This document shows, one piece after another, positions 9,957-17,761 of a stretch of 64,000 bases of DNA. The notes under the pieces are model-generated. The model saw only the letters and a program-made list of their open reading frames with translations, searched no databases and was not told where the DNA came from. Positions within the stretch are counted from its first letter, which is position 1. The number at the start of each line of letters is the position of its first letter. Both the position numbers and the translations under genes were made by a program. Origin of the DNA: Lysobacter solisilvae (GTDB taxonomy: Bacteria; Pseudomonadota; Gammaproteobacteria; Xanthomonadales; Xanthomonadaceae); contig NZ_CP071518.1 of NCBI RefSeq assembly GCF_016613535.2, positions 2,914,001-2,978,000 of the forward strand, given 5' to 3'.

Positions 9957-10625
9957 TCAGCCGATGCGGCGGATTGCCGACAGCGGATGGCTGCCGAGGC
10001 CGGCGAGATTCAGGACCAGGCCGTCGGCGCCGATCGACACGCTGTCGACGTTGGCCTCGACGCTGACGGCCAGCGCTTCCACGTTGCTGCCGGAACCGGC
10101 GCTGGCGCGGATCGTGTAGCGGCCGGCGCCGGCCACATCGCCGGCATCGTTGCGCCCGTCCCAATGGAAGTCGGTGGCGCCCGCCGTGGCGGCCTGCACC
10201 GTCATCGTGCGCACGGTGGCGCCGCTGGCATCGACGATTTCGAAGGTGATCGGGCCGGCGGAAGGCGCGGTGACCTCGCCGTCGACCTGGGTGCCGGCCT
10301 GCAGTTCCAGCGTGGACACCTCGATGAGGGCGTCGTGGCCGACCAGCGCGGCGGCGCGCAGCGCCTGGTCGGACTCCATCACGTTGGCGACGGCGCCCAT
10401 GGCGTTCTGCATGCGGTCGATGCCCTGCACGGTGGAGAACTGCGCCAGCTGGCCCAGGAACTGGGCGTTGTCCAGCGGCTTGAGCGGGTCCTGGTTCTTC
10501 AGCTGCTCGGTCATCAGGCGCAGGAAGTCGGCCTGGCCAAGCGAGCTGTTGCGCGCAGTGGCCGTCGATTCGAGGCCCAGCGCGGCGTAGGTGTTTTCCG
10601 TGCCGGCTTTGGTGATCACGTTCAT
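9957..10625 (-). CDS. flgD: Flagellar hook-capping protein FlgD
   Basis: 222 residues. FlgD is the scaffold cap at the tip of the growing hook. The N-terminal half holds the signature LGQADFLRLMTEQLKNQDPL and KPLDNAQFLGQLAQFSTVQG. The C-terminal half is the FlgD Ig-like/Tudor domain (ITFEIVDASGATVRTMTV, then FHWDGRNDAGDVAGAGRYTI). Start ATG at 10625. An 86-base gap separates it from flgE; this gap contains a short direct repeat GTGGAGCGTGCTG twice but no obvious promoter. Confidence 0.95.
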   Translation of the reverse strand: MNVITKAGTENTYAALGLESTATARNSSLGQADFLRLMTEQLKNQDPLKPLDNAQFLGQLAQFSTVQGIDRMQNAMGAVANVMESDQALRAAALVGHDALIEVSTLELQAGTQVDGEVTAPSAGPITFEIVDASGATVRTMTVQAATAGATDFHWDGRNDAGDVAGAGRYTIRASAGSGSNVEALAVSVEANVDSVSIGADGLVLNLAGLGSHPLSAIRRIG

Positions 10626-10654
10626 GTGGGGTCCGTGTGCGGGAGCGGGGGCCG

Positions 10655-11062
10655 TCAGCGGCCCATGTTCAAGGTGGCCAGCGCGAGTTCCTTGGCGCTG
10701 TTGAACACCTCGACGTTGGCCTGGTAGCTGCGCGAGGCCGAAATCAGGTCGACCATCTGCGCGACCGGATCGATGTCCGGGGCGTAGACGTAGCCCTGGG
10801 CATCGGCAAGCGGATGGCCGGGCTCGTAGCGCTTGAGCGGCGCGGCCGTGCTCTCGGTCACTTCCTCCACCTGCACGCCGGCCAGCGCGGGGTTGCCGGC
10901 GACCGGTTCGGCGGAGAACACGGGCTGCTTGGCGCGGAATACCGCGTTCGGATCGCCGGAGATGGAATCGGCGTTGGCCAGGTTCGAGGCGACGGTGCTC
11001 AGGCGTACCGACTGGGCATTCATCGCCGAACCGGCGACATCGAAGATAGGAAGGTTGCTCAT
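10655..11062 (-). CDS. flgC: Flagellar proximal rod protein FlgC
   Basis: 135 residues, normal for FlgC. The N-terminus MSNLPIFDVAGSAMNAQSVR with VASNLANADSISGDP is the rod signature, and the C-terminus (VDLISASRSYQANVEVFNSA then KELALATLNMGR) is the matching closing helix. It forms part of the proximal rod. Second gene of the operon, 11 bases after flgB. Confidence 0.96.
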   Translation of the reverse strand: MSNLPIFDVAGSAMNAQSVRLSTVASNLANADSISGDPNAVFRAKQPVFSAEPVAGNPALAGVQVEEVTESTAAPLKRYEPGHPLADAQGYVYAPDIDPVAQMVDLISASRSYQANVEVFNSAKELALATLNMGR

Positions 11063-11073
11063 GTCCGGACTCC

Positions 11074-11436
11074 CTACTGGCCGGTGATCGCGGTCAGCAT
11101 CGAGCGCACTTTCGATTCGATGAACGAAAGCGAGGCGCGGTACTCGAGCGAAGCCTGGGCGAAGGCCGCGTTCTCGCGGTCACCGTCCACCGTGTTGCCG
11201 TCCAGGCTGGGTTGCGTGCCGGCGCGCGTGAATCGCGAGCCCTCCGCGGCGGCCGTGATGGCGTCGCCTCCGGCTCCTGCGCCTGGTTGCAGGGCGGCAT
11301 TGAGGGCGCCGTTGAAGTCGAGGTCCTGCGCCTGGTAGTTCGGCGTGTCGGCGTTGGCGATGTTCGCGGCCAGCAACTGCAGGCGATGCTCGCGCAACGC
11401 CAGTGCGGTGCCATGGATGCCAAGGAAGTCGGACAT
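11074..11436 (-). CDS. flgB: Flagellar proximal rod protein FlgB
   Basis: 120 residues from the ATG at 11436, which has a strong GGAGGG ribosome site six bases upstream; a longer frame starts 36 bases earlier but lacks one. The sequence MSDFLGIHGTALALREHRLQ and LLAANIANADTPNYQAQDLD is the FlgB signature. FlgB is the most proximal rod subunit. First gene of the flgBCDEFGHIJKL operon, preceded by a sigma-54 promoter. Confidence 0.95.
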   Translation of the reverse strand: MSDFLGIHGTALALREHRLQLLAANIANADTPNYQAQDLDFNGALNAALQPGAGAGGDAITAAAEGSRFTRAGTQPSLDGNTVDGDRENAAFAQASLEYRASLSFIESKVRSMLTAITGQ

Positions 11437-11467
11437 GGATGCCCTCCAGGAGCGGTTGTCCTGGTGA

Positions 11468-11483
11468 GGCAAGGCGTGTGCCA
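11468..11483 (-). promoter_or_regulatory. Sigma-54 promoter for the flgB operon
   Basis: The minus strand reads TGGCACACGCCTTGCC: the -24 GG and -12 GC are exactly ten bases apart and the flanks match TGGCAC-N5-TTGC. The predicted start lies near 11457, giving a leader of about 20 bases before flgB. In Xanthomonadales rod and hook genes are driven by RpoN with FleQ (family knowledge). Confidence 0.85.
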
Positions 11484-11567
11484 GAGGCCGGGGTGGTTCA
11501 GGCAGGTGAGGGCGGCCGTCGCCCGGCGACTACGGTCGAGCTGACCTTCAGGGGCCCCGGCGTGACG

Positions 11568-12488
11568 CTAGGCGGCCGCGCCGATGCGCGCCGCGACACG
11601 CTGGGCGAGCTCGCGCTCCGAATATTTCGGGACGAAGTCGTCGGCGCCGACCCGCTCGACCATCGCCTGGTTGAACACGCCGGACAGCGACGTATGCAGC
11701 AGCACGTGCAGGCCACGCAGGGCGGGGTCGCGTCGGATTTCCGTCGTCAGCGTGTAGCCATCCATGGCCGGCATCTCGATGTCGGAGATGACCATGGCAT
11801 AGCGTTCCTGCGGCGGCTGGCCACCCTGCGCCAGCGCCTGGAGATGCTCCAGCGCCTGGCGGCCATCGGAGAGGAGCATGGCCTCGAGACCCAGCTGGTT
11901 GAGCACCGCCCGGATCTGGTTGCGGGCCACGCGGGAGTCGTCCACGACCAGCACTTCGCGGGGGCCCGGGCCCGCGGGGAGCGCGTTCAGCGAGCCGATG
12001 TCGCTGCAGCGCGGGGCGGATTCGGCCAGCACGCTTTCCACGTCGATCAGCTGGATCAGCTCGCCCTGGTGGCGCGTCACGCCGGTCAGGTAGCGGCAGT
12101 CGCCGCCCAGTTCCGGGGGTGGCTGGATGTGTTCGACCGCGATGTTCACGATGCGGTCGACGCTGCCCACCAGGAAGCCCTGCACCGAGCGATTGAACTC
12201 GGTCACCACCAGGTAGCGCGGGTCGAACTGCGGGTCGGCGGCGTGGCCGATCGCGCGGGCGAGATCGAGCACGGGCACGCTGCGGCCGCGGACGTCGGCC
12301 GCGCCGACGAAGGCCGGTGGCAGCGAGGGCAGGGTGAACAGGGCCGGGCGCGGGAGCACTTCCTGCACCTTGAATACGTTGACGCCAAAAAGCTGACGCG
12401 AAGCGAGCCGGAACAGCAGCAGCGCCAGCCGGTTGTGGCCGGCCAGGCGGGTGCGCTGGTCGATGCGGTCGAGAAGGTCCTGGCTCAT
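11568..12488 (-). CDS. cheV: Chemotaxis coupling/response regulator protein CheV
   Basis: 306 residues from the ATG at 12488 (MSQDLLDRIDQRTRLAG, a typical CheV start); an in-frame ATG at 12500 adds four residues. Residues about 20-170 are a CheW-like domain (FRLASRQLFGVNVFKVQEVL; AADVRGRSVPVLDLARAIG) that couples receptors to CheA. Residues about 180-305 form a receiver domain (EVLVVDDSRVARNQIRAVL; the phosphorylated Asp in VISDIEMPAMDGYTL; Lys in DFVPKYSERELAQR). It acts as an adaptor and phosphate sink in chemotaxis. It lies upstream of flgB on the same strand and is divergent from flgA, an arrangement common in gammaproteobacteria. Confidence 0.94.
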   Translation of the reverse strand: MSQDLLDRIDQRTRLAGHNRLALLLFRLASRQLFGVNVFKVQEVLPRPALFTLPSLPPAFVGAADVRGRSVPVLDLARAIGHAADPQFDPRYLVVTEFNRSVQGFLVGSVDRIVNIAVEHIQPPPELGGDCRYLTGVTRHQGELIQLIDVESVLAESAPRCSDIGSLNALPAGPGPREVLVVDDSRVARNQIRAVLNQLGLEAMLLSDGRQALEHLQALAQGGQPPQERYAMVISDIEMPAMDGYTLTTEIRRDPALRGLHVLLHTSLSGVFNQAMVERVGADDFVPKYSERELAQRVAARIGAAA

Positions 12489-12561
12489 GCCCCGCGTCAT
12501 CGGCGCGGCCGGACGATCCTTGAGTGCGGCCGACCGCGGCCGGAAGCGGCTGTCGATGTGA

Positions 12562-12577
12562 AGGCACGGTCCTTGCA
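12562..12577 (+). promoter_or_regulatory. Sigma-54 promoter for flgA
   Basis: Reads AGGCACGGTCCTTGCA: GG and GC are ten bases apart and match the RpoN -24/-12 pattern. The expected start is near 12589, leaving about 32 bases of leader before the flgA ATG at 12621. It lies in the 132-base cheV-flgA divergent gap. Confidence 0.82.
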
Positions 12578-12620
12578 CAGTCTTCCACGAGCCTTCCGCA
12601 ACGCCGAGCAGCGACGACCG

Positions 12621-13313
12621 ATGCGTCCCTCCACCACCAAGTCCCGCCACGGCGGCGAGATCGCCGCACTGGCCCTGCTCGCGATCGCGGCCGCCGCCGC
12701 GGCGCGCGGCGCGGAGCCGGAGATGCAGTCGATGGAAGAAGTGCGCACCGTCGCCATCGCCGCGATGGGTGCGCAGCCCGATCAGGCGCAGGCGACGATC
12801 GCGGCCGGGCTGCGCCTGCGACGCTGTGCGCAGCCGCTGCAGGCAGTGGCCTCGAGTGCGCGCATGGCACAGGTGCGCTGTGGCGACGTGCCGGGCTGGC
12901 AACTGTATGTGCCGGTGCGGATACGCCAGGAAGCCCAGGTGGTCACCCTTAAGCGGCCCGCCGCAGCCGGCGTGCCGATCACCGCCGACCAGCTGGTCGT
13001 GCAGCGCCGGGACGTCGGCGGCGCCGCCGCTCCGGCATTTACCGACCCGGCGCAGCTGATCGGCCAGGTGCCCAGTCGTGCAATGGCTCCTGGGGTGATC
13101 CCGACCCAGGCCGATATCGCGGTAGGCACGCCGTTGCGCCGCGGCGACCCGGTCATGCTCGTGGCCCGTCATGGCGGCGTGGAAGTGCGGATGGAAGGGC
13201 GCGCCCTGGGCCCCGCCCAGGCGGGAGGACGGATTTCCGTCGAGAACACCGCCTCCCACCGGGTCCTGCGCGGCCGCCTGGCGGGGGACGGGCTGGTCGA
13301 ACTGCTGCCCTGA
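12621..13313 (+). CDS. flgA: Flagellar P-ring assembly chaperone FlgA
   Basis: 230 residues. FlgA is a periplasmic chaperone for assembly of the FlgI P ring. The N-terminus (about residues 14-30, ALALLAIAAAAAARGAEPE) is a signal peptide. The C-terminal two thirds is the SAF/ChapFlgA domain: VVTLKRPAAAGVPITADQLV, then LIGQVPSRAMAPGVIPTQAD, LRRGDPVMLVARHGGVEVRM and the closing RISVENTASHRVLRGRL. The first possible ATG after the sigma-54 promoter was chosen; no strong ribosome site is visible. It is divergent from cheV and is followed by flgM with a promoter of its own. Confidence 0.92.
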   Translation: MRPSTTKSRHGGEIAALALLAIAAAAAARGAEPEMQSMEEVRTVAIAAMGAQPDQAQATIAAGLRLRRCAQPLQAVASSARMAQVRCGDVPGWQLYVPVRIRQEAQVVTLKRPAAAGVPITADQLVVQRRDVGGAAAPAFTDPAQLIGQVPSRAMAPGVIPTQADIAVGTPLRRGDPVMLVARHGGVEVRMEGRALGPAQAGGRISVENTASHRVLRGRLAGDGLVELLP

Positions 13314-13377
13314 GCGGCTTCCGGCCACGTCCGCGGCAGATCTGGACCGATGCCGGCGACGGCGTCGGAATTCTGGC

Positions 13378-13404
13378 TCAAGTTCCCTGGGGAGGGGCCG
13401 TTAC
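13378..13404 (+). promoter_or_regulatory. Sigma-28 (FliA) promoter for flgM
   Basis: TCAAGTTC, 11 bases, GCCGTTAC, near the sigma-28 consensus TAAAGTTT-N11-GCCGATAA and sharing GCCGTTA with the fliC promoter in this window. It lies 33 bases upstream of the flgM ATG in the flgA-flgM gap. FliA-driven expression of its own anti-sigma factor is the usual feedback. Confidence 0.72.
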
Positions 13405-13436
13405 AGTGCTCGACCGAGTCATCCCAGGAGCGTGTC

Positions 13437-13748
13437 ATGAGCCACAAGATCGACGGCGGCCTCCCGGCCGTCCGCCCGCCCGAGTCCAGCCAGACCAGCG
13501 CCATCAGCCGTGCCGGTTCCGAGCGCGGCCAGGCCGTGGGCGCCACCGCGCCGACCGACAGCGTCCGTCTCACGGGCGAAGCCGAGGGCCTGCAGGCCCT
13601 GGGTCGCCAGCTGGGCACCAGCCCCGCCGGGATCGACCTGGCCAAGGTGCAGTCACTGCGGGCCGCCATCGCCGACGGCAGCTACCAGATCGACGCGGAG
13701 CAGATCGCCTCGCGCATGATCGACCTGGACCGCCAGCTGGGAGGCTGA
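13437..13748 (+). CDS. flgM: Anti-sigma-28 factor FlgM
   Basis: 103 residues, typical of FlgM, which holds FliA inactive until it is exported through the finished hook. The N-terminal half is Ser/Thr/Ala-rich and probably disordered; the C-terminal half is the FliA-binding part (GIDLAKVQSLRAAIADGSYQ then QIASRMIDLDRQLGG), the family's most conserved block. The ATG has CAGGAG six to eight bases upstream. It lies one base from flgN. Confidence 0.92.
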   Translation: MSHKIDGGLPAVRPPESSQTSAISRAGSERGQAVGATAPTDSVRLTGEAEGLQALGRQLGTSPAGIDLAKVQSLRAAIADGSYQIDAEQIASRMIDLDRQLGG

Positions 13749-13749
13749 C

Positions 13750-14091
13750 ATGAGCGCGACCGCCGTGCATCCGCTGGAAGCCCTGGAACAGGCGCTGGGC
13801 GCCGAACGCCGCGCACTGCTGGAGCATGATGTCGACGCCCTCCTGAGTTCGACCGCGGCCAAGCTGGCCGCATTGCAGCGGGCCGAACAGCTCGCTCCCG
13901 ACGAAGCGATGATCCAGCGCCTCACTGCTCTGCGGGCGCTCAACCAGGACAACGGCGTGCTGCTGGCGCGTCGCCGTCGCGAAGTGGGCTGGGCGCTGCG
14001 TCACCTGGGCCGCGTGGAGTCCGCGGGCGTGTACGATGCCAACGGGCATTCGGGTGCACGGCCGATGGCACGCAGCCTCGGGACAGGATGA
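13750..14091 (+). CDS. flgN: FlgN-like flagellar export chaperone
   Basis: 113 residues, helical and charged, in the place normally held by FlgN, the export chaperone for FlgK and FlgL. The repeated Leu/Ala/Glu heptads (ALEQALGAERRALLEHD, KLAALQRAEQLAP) fit the FlgN coiled-coil bundle, and LRALNQDNGVLLARRRREV resembles its conserved C-terminal helix. The family is weakly conserved, so the call leans on position after flgM. Its stop overlaps the next ATG (ATGA). Confidence 0.75.
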   Translation: MSATAVHPLEALEQALGAERRALLEHDVDALLSSTAAKLAALQRAEQLAPDEAMIQRLTALRALNQDNGVLLARRRREVGWALRHLGRVESAGVYDANGHSGARPMARSLGTG

Positions 14092-15314
14092 TCGACGACA
14101 CCAGCCGACTCAAAGACAACGCGGATCACTGGGCCATGGACCTGGTCGACACCGCCGCGATGCTGGTCGACGGCGAAGGCCGCCTGATCCATGCCAATCC
14201 CGCCAGCCATGCGCTCGCGCGCCGCATCGATCCGTCTGCCGATCCGGCCGCCGATCCGCAACGCCTGCTGGCCTTGATCCAGCCCTCCAACTGGAACGAC
14301 GCGCTCGCCACCGGCCGCTGGAGCGGGCAGGTCGACGCAGGCCCGCTCCGCCTGGGGGTCCGCCTGTACACCACGGCCCGCGACGGCCGCGCGCGCAGCC
14401 TGCTTACCATGGGCGAACTGAGCGGCGGGGTGACGCCGGAGTTCGAACTCCAGCTCAGCCGCGAAGAACTGCACGACACCGCCCGCCGCCTGGCCGGCAC
14501 GCAGGAGCAGCTGCTGCAGTCGGAGAAGATGGCCTCGATCGGCCAGCTCGCCGCCGGCGTCGCGCACGAGATCAACAACCCGATCGGCTACGTGCACTCG
14601 AACCTGGGCACGCTGCAGGAATACCTGACCGCGCTGATGGCCCTGCTCGAGTGCCACGAGGCCGCGCTGCACGCCGACGACCCCAAGGCGTGGCGCGCCG
14701 ACGTCCAGGGCAAGCGCGAACGCCTGGACATCGATTTCATCGTCGGCGACCTGCCCAAGCTGCTGGAAGAGTCGCGCGAAGGCATCGAGCGCGTCACCAA
14801 GATCGTCCAGGACCTCAAGGATTTCTCGCGCAGCAGCGGCAGCGGGGAGCCGATGCGGCTCGTCGACCTGCACAAGGGGCTGGAATCGACGATCAACATC
14901 GTCTGGAACGAGCTCAAGTACAAGGTGCAGCTCGAGCGGCACTACGGCAACCTGCCGCCGGTGGAGTGCCATCCATCCGAGATCAACCAGGTGCTGATGA
15001 CGCTGCTGATCAATGCCGGGCAGGCCATCGACAATCGCGGCACGATCACGATCACCACCGGCTGCGAGGCAGGCGAGGCCTGGATCAGCGTCGCCGATTC
15101 CGGCTGCGGCATCGCGCCCGAAGTCCTCGGCCGCATCTTCGAACCCTTCTTCACCACCAAGCCCATCGGCCGCGGCACGGGCCTGGGGCTGGCGGTCGCC
15201 TACAACATCATGGCCAAGCACCATGGCCGGATCGAGGTCAGCAGCAAGCCCGGCGTGGGGAGCGTGTTCCGGATGGTGCTGCCGGTGCGGCAGCCGGTGT
15301 CCCATTCCGCCTGA
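14088..15314 (+). CDS. PAS-domain sensor histidine kinase of the flagellar locus
   Basis: 408 residues, cytoplasmic (no membrane segment seen). Residues about 15-130 look like a PAS sensor (MDLVDTAAMLVDGEGRLIHA). Residues about 130-250 include a coiled-coil and the H box GQLAAGVAHEINNPIGYV with phospho-acceptor His160. Residues about 270-400 are the ATPase: N box EINQVLMTLLINAGQAI, G1 VADSGCGIAPE, F box FEPFFTTKPIGRGTGLGLAV. It overlaps flgN by four bases, so it is coupled to flgM-flgN expression. It converges on the GGDEF-EAL-receiver gene, which is the nearest candidate partner. A role in motility control is inferred from position only. Confidence 0.85.
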   Translation: MIDDTSRLKDNADHWAMDLVDTAAMLVDGEGRLIHANPASHALARRIDPSADPAADPQRLLALIQPSNWNDALATGRWSGQVDAGPLRLGVRLYTTARDGRARSLLTMGELSGGVTPEFELQLSREELHDTARRLAGTQEQLLQSEKMASIGQLAAGVAHEINNPIGYVHSNLGTLQEYLTALMALLECHEAALHADDPKAWRADVQGKRERLDIDFIVGDLPKLLEESREGIERVTKIVQDLKDFSRSSGSGEPMRLVDLHKGLESTINIVWNELKYKVQLERHYGNLPPVECHPSEINQVLMTLLINAGQAIDNRGTITITTGCEAGEAWISVADSGCGIAPEVLGRIFEPFFTTKPIGRGTGLGLAVAYNIMAKHHGRIEVSSKPGVGSVFRMVLPVRQPVSHSA

Positions 15315-15329
15315 TGCCGGGGCACCGGC

Positions 15330-17081
15330 TCAGTATTCGTCTTCCGAACTGCCGCTGCGCTCGTCGTGCGCGCGGAACGCGGCCTGGATGTGGTCGCGCA
15401 GTTCGTCGTCGTTCCAGGGCTTGGTCAGGAAGCGATAGATGGCGCCGCGGTTGATGGCTTCGGTGATCGTGGCCAGGTCGGTGTAACCCGACAGCACCAT
15501 CCGGATCGTGTCCGGATACATCTCGCGGACGCGGCCGAGGAACTCGGTGCCGTCCATGTCGGGCATGCGCTGGTCGGAGACGATGACCTGCACTGTGTTG
15601 CTGGCCAGCAGGTCGAACGCCTCCTGCACGCTGCTGGCGATGAGCAGCCGGTAGCCATCGCGGCGGAAGAGGCGGACGAGCGACCGCAGCACGTTGTCCT
15701 CGTCGTCGAGCAGCAGCAGCGTGCGTTCGGGCCGGGTGCTTGCGAACGCCTCGGGCAGCAGGAAACGCCGGCGAATCAGTTCAGCCACGTCCTGGGCGGG
15801 CCGCGGCGGACTGAACAGGTGGCCCAGGAAGAAGTCGCAATGGTTGCGCCGCAGGAAGTTGAGCTCCGCTTCGGTCTCCACGCCCTTGGCCGTGACCTGC
15901 ATGCCCAGCCGATGCCCCATCGCGATGATGCCGCGCACGATCGCGGCCGTGCGCGGATCGCTGGTGACGTTGTGGATCAGGGTGCGGTCGATCTTGAGCC
16001 GGTCGAGCGGGTACTGCGCGAGCGCCGCCAGTCCCAGCCCGCCCATGCCGAAGTCCTGCACCGTGATGCGCGACCCGAGACCGCGCAGCCCGCTGATCGC
16101 ATCGTGCACGTTGCGGGCATTGAGCGCGAGCACGCTTTCGGAAATCTCGAACTCCATGGCCGATCCGGGAATGCCGAAACGGTGGAGCAGGCCACCGATC
16201 AGGTTCACGCAATCGGAGCGCAGCAGCATGGGGTTGGCCAGGTGCACGGACATGTTGAGGTAGTCCAGGCCCTGGGCACGCCACGCGGCCAGTTGCTCAA
16301 CGGCCCGGTGCACGACCCAATAGCCCAGGCGTGCCGACATGCCGCTACGCTCGACCAGGTCGAGGAAATGGTTCGGGCGCAGCAGGCCATGTTCCTTGTT
16401 ATGCCAGCGCAGCAGCACACTGACCGCGTCGATGCTGCCGTCATGCGCTTTGACGGTCGGCTGGTGGTACAGCTCGAACTCGTCGTTGCCGATCGCCTCC
16501 ACCACGCTGCGCGAGAGCTGTTCGACGGTGTCGCCGGAACGCTCCTGCAAGGCGGACAAGCCGATGCCGTTGCGCCCTTCACGCTTGGCCACGCGCACGA
16601 CCTGGTCGGCCCGCGCCAACAGCGAGGCGGCGTCCTGGGCATCGTCAGGATAGACCGCAATGCCGATCGACAGGGTCACGCGCAGGACATAGGGCGGGAT
16701 GGAGAGGGGTGTCTCGAATGCATCGCGCAGGCGCTCGGCCAGCACCAGGCCGTCAGGCTCCTCGCCCCGGTAGCCCACGCCCGCCAGGAACTCGTCGCTC
16801 CCAAGCCGCCAGAGCCACGCACCGGTCGGCATCGCTTCCTGCAGCCGCTGCGCGACGGCCGCCAGCAGCTTGTCTCCCACCACTTCGCCCATGCTTTCAT
16901 TGATCGCGCCGAGACGGTCGATATCCACATGCAGCAGAGCGACCCGGCGTCCGGTGGCGCTGGCCGCGGCCAGACCGGCAGGCAAGCTGGGGCCGCCGGC
17001 GCCCAGGCGATAGACGGCCGTGGTCGGGTCGAGCGGAATGCCACTGTGCGGGTCGAAGGGCGGGTTCATCGCCCACAGCAT
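15330..17081 (-). CDS. GGDEF-EAL protein with C-terminal receiver domain, both output motifs altered
   Basis: 583 residues (or 579 from the second ATG at 17069). Residues about 45-175: GGDEF fold with the active motif changed to GSDEF (WRLGSDEFLAG). Residues about 190-440: EAL fold, but the catalytic E-A-L-L-R-W block reads SVLLRWHNKEHG, without the metal-binding Glu. DFGMGGLGLAAL and LKIDRTLIHNV are the later EAL blocks, also divergent. Residues about 450-570: a receiver domain at the C-terminus (LLLDDEDNVLRSLVRLF; Asp in VIVSDQRMPDMDGTEF; Lys in YRFLTKPWNDDELRDHI). This suggests a phosphorylation-controlled c-di-GMP or protein-binding module with little or no enzyme activity. It converges on the histidine kinase gene with a 15-base gap. 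Confidence 0.85.
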   Translation of the reverse strand: MLWAMNPPFDPHSGIPLDPTTAVYRLGAGGPSLPAGLAAASATGRRVALLHVDIDRLGAINESMGEVVGDKLLAAVAQRLQEAMPTGAWLWRLGSDEFLAGVGYRGEEPDGLVLAERLRDAFETPLSIPPYVLRVTLSIGIAVYPDDAQDAASLLARADQVVRVAKREGRNGIGLSALQERSGDTVEQLSRSVVEAIGNDEFELYHQPTVKAHDGSIDAVSVLLRWHNKEHGLLRPNHFLDLVERSGMSARLGYWVVHRAVEQLAAWRAQGLDYLNMSVHLANPMLLRSDCVNLIGGLLHRFGIPGSAMEFEISESVLALNARNVHDAISGLRGLGSRITVQDFGMGGLGLAALAQYPLDRLKIDRTLIHNVTSDPRTAAIVRGIIAMGHRLGMQVTAKGVETEAELNFLRRNHCDFFLGHLFSPPRPAQDVAELIRRRFLLPEAFASTRPERTLLLLDDEDNVLRSLVRLFRRDGYRLLIASSVQEAFDLLASNTVQVIVSDQRMPDMDGTEFLGRVREMYPDTIRMVLSGYTDLATITEAINRGAIYRFLTKPWNDDELRDHIQAAFRAHDERSGSSEDEY

Positions 17082-17388
17082 AGACGGTCCGGTGGAGGCG
17101 CCCGGTGGAGGCCCCGGATCACGGCCGGGTTGCCTGAGCCGTGGCGCGCTCGCGATGCAATCAGGGGCGGGATGAGCAACGTGCCACCGGCAGGGCGCGC
17201 ATGTGTGGCTATGTGACGCAGGTCTGGTTCAGTGAAGATCGCCGGGGAGACGGGAGGCGTTCGTGCGACCAAATGTGTACGTGAAATATTGGCGGATGGC
17301 CAATCCTGCAAGAGGGACCTCCGTCGCGGCACGACGGAGCCATCATAAACCCCTTGAAACAGGGCCTCCAGGTGGCCGGTCGGTCATT

Positions 17389-17428
17389 TGTATCTCAATG
17401 TGTCGAAATGTATCGAATTGTGCACGAC
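17389..17428 (+). promoter_or_regulatory. Four 10-bp direct repeats, probable OmpR-type regulator operator
   Basis: The blocks begin TGTATC, TGTGTC, TGTATC and TGTGCA, each exactly ten bases after the last, with A-rich ends (TCAA, GAAA, GAAT). Ten-base direct repeats on one helix face are how OmpR/PhoB-family regulators bind. The same TGTATC-N4-TGTATC arrangement occurs upstream of the response regulator gene at 37870-37885, tying this operator to that two-component system. Confidence 0.65.
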
Positions 17429-17499
17429 ACAGAAATGTAGAAGACGCCATAGTAGACTCGTCACGCAACACGACAATCGGGATCGCATGACGCATGCAG

Positions 17500-17519
17500 C
17501 GTTGTTGATGCAAACAACG
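17500..17519. promoter_or_regulatory. Inverted repeat upstream of the FAAL gene
   Basis: CGTTGTT and AACAACG flank a 6-base centre (GATGCA), a perfect 7-bp dyad about 240 bases before the FAAL start and about 70 bases beyond the direct repeats. It could be an operator for a dimeric regulator. Nothing in the window identifies the binding protein. Confidence 0.35.
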
Positions 17520-17761
17520 TTGCCGGATTCGCCGCCGCACTGCGTTGGATATCAGTACACAGACAAGGACGGTTACACGATGGACGCACGGATGCCACTT
17601 CAATACTGAGTAATGGACGATGCAACGCAGGGGGCCTTCCGTCATCCGGAAGTTGAACTGCCCTCGGCACCGTTCTCCCTACTGATCTCGATGCCAACTG
17701 GGCCTGGATGCTTCCGCCCCAGTCCGCAGATGTCACTTTCTGACCACAAGGAGTGAGGGTC

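Larger units (their letters stand above)
17082..17761. other. AT-richer control region upstream of the biosynthetic island
   Basis: A 680-base gap with no convincing gene. The part 17260-17640 is clearly lower in GC than its surroundings. It contains a hairpin (CTCCGTCG, 5 bases, CGACGGAG, 17319-17339), four 10-bp direct repeats (17389-17428) and a 7-bp inverted repeat (17500-17519), each listed separately or here. Short open frames across it have no ribosome site or family resemblance. It is most likely the promoter/operator region for the FAAL-PKS-NRPS genes. Confidence 0.6.

Noticed and set aside
15315..15330. GCCGG-GGCA-CCGGC hairpin between convergent kinase and regulator genes as terminator
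   Set aside because: Only a 5-bp stem with no T run; too weak to list.
17343..17645. Small frames on both strands in the FAAL promoter region
   Set aside because: No ribosome site or recognisable family; they cover the direct repeats and dyad, which better explain the sequence.
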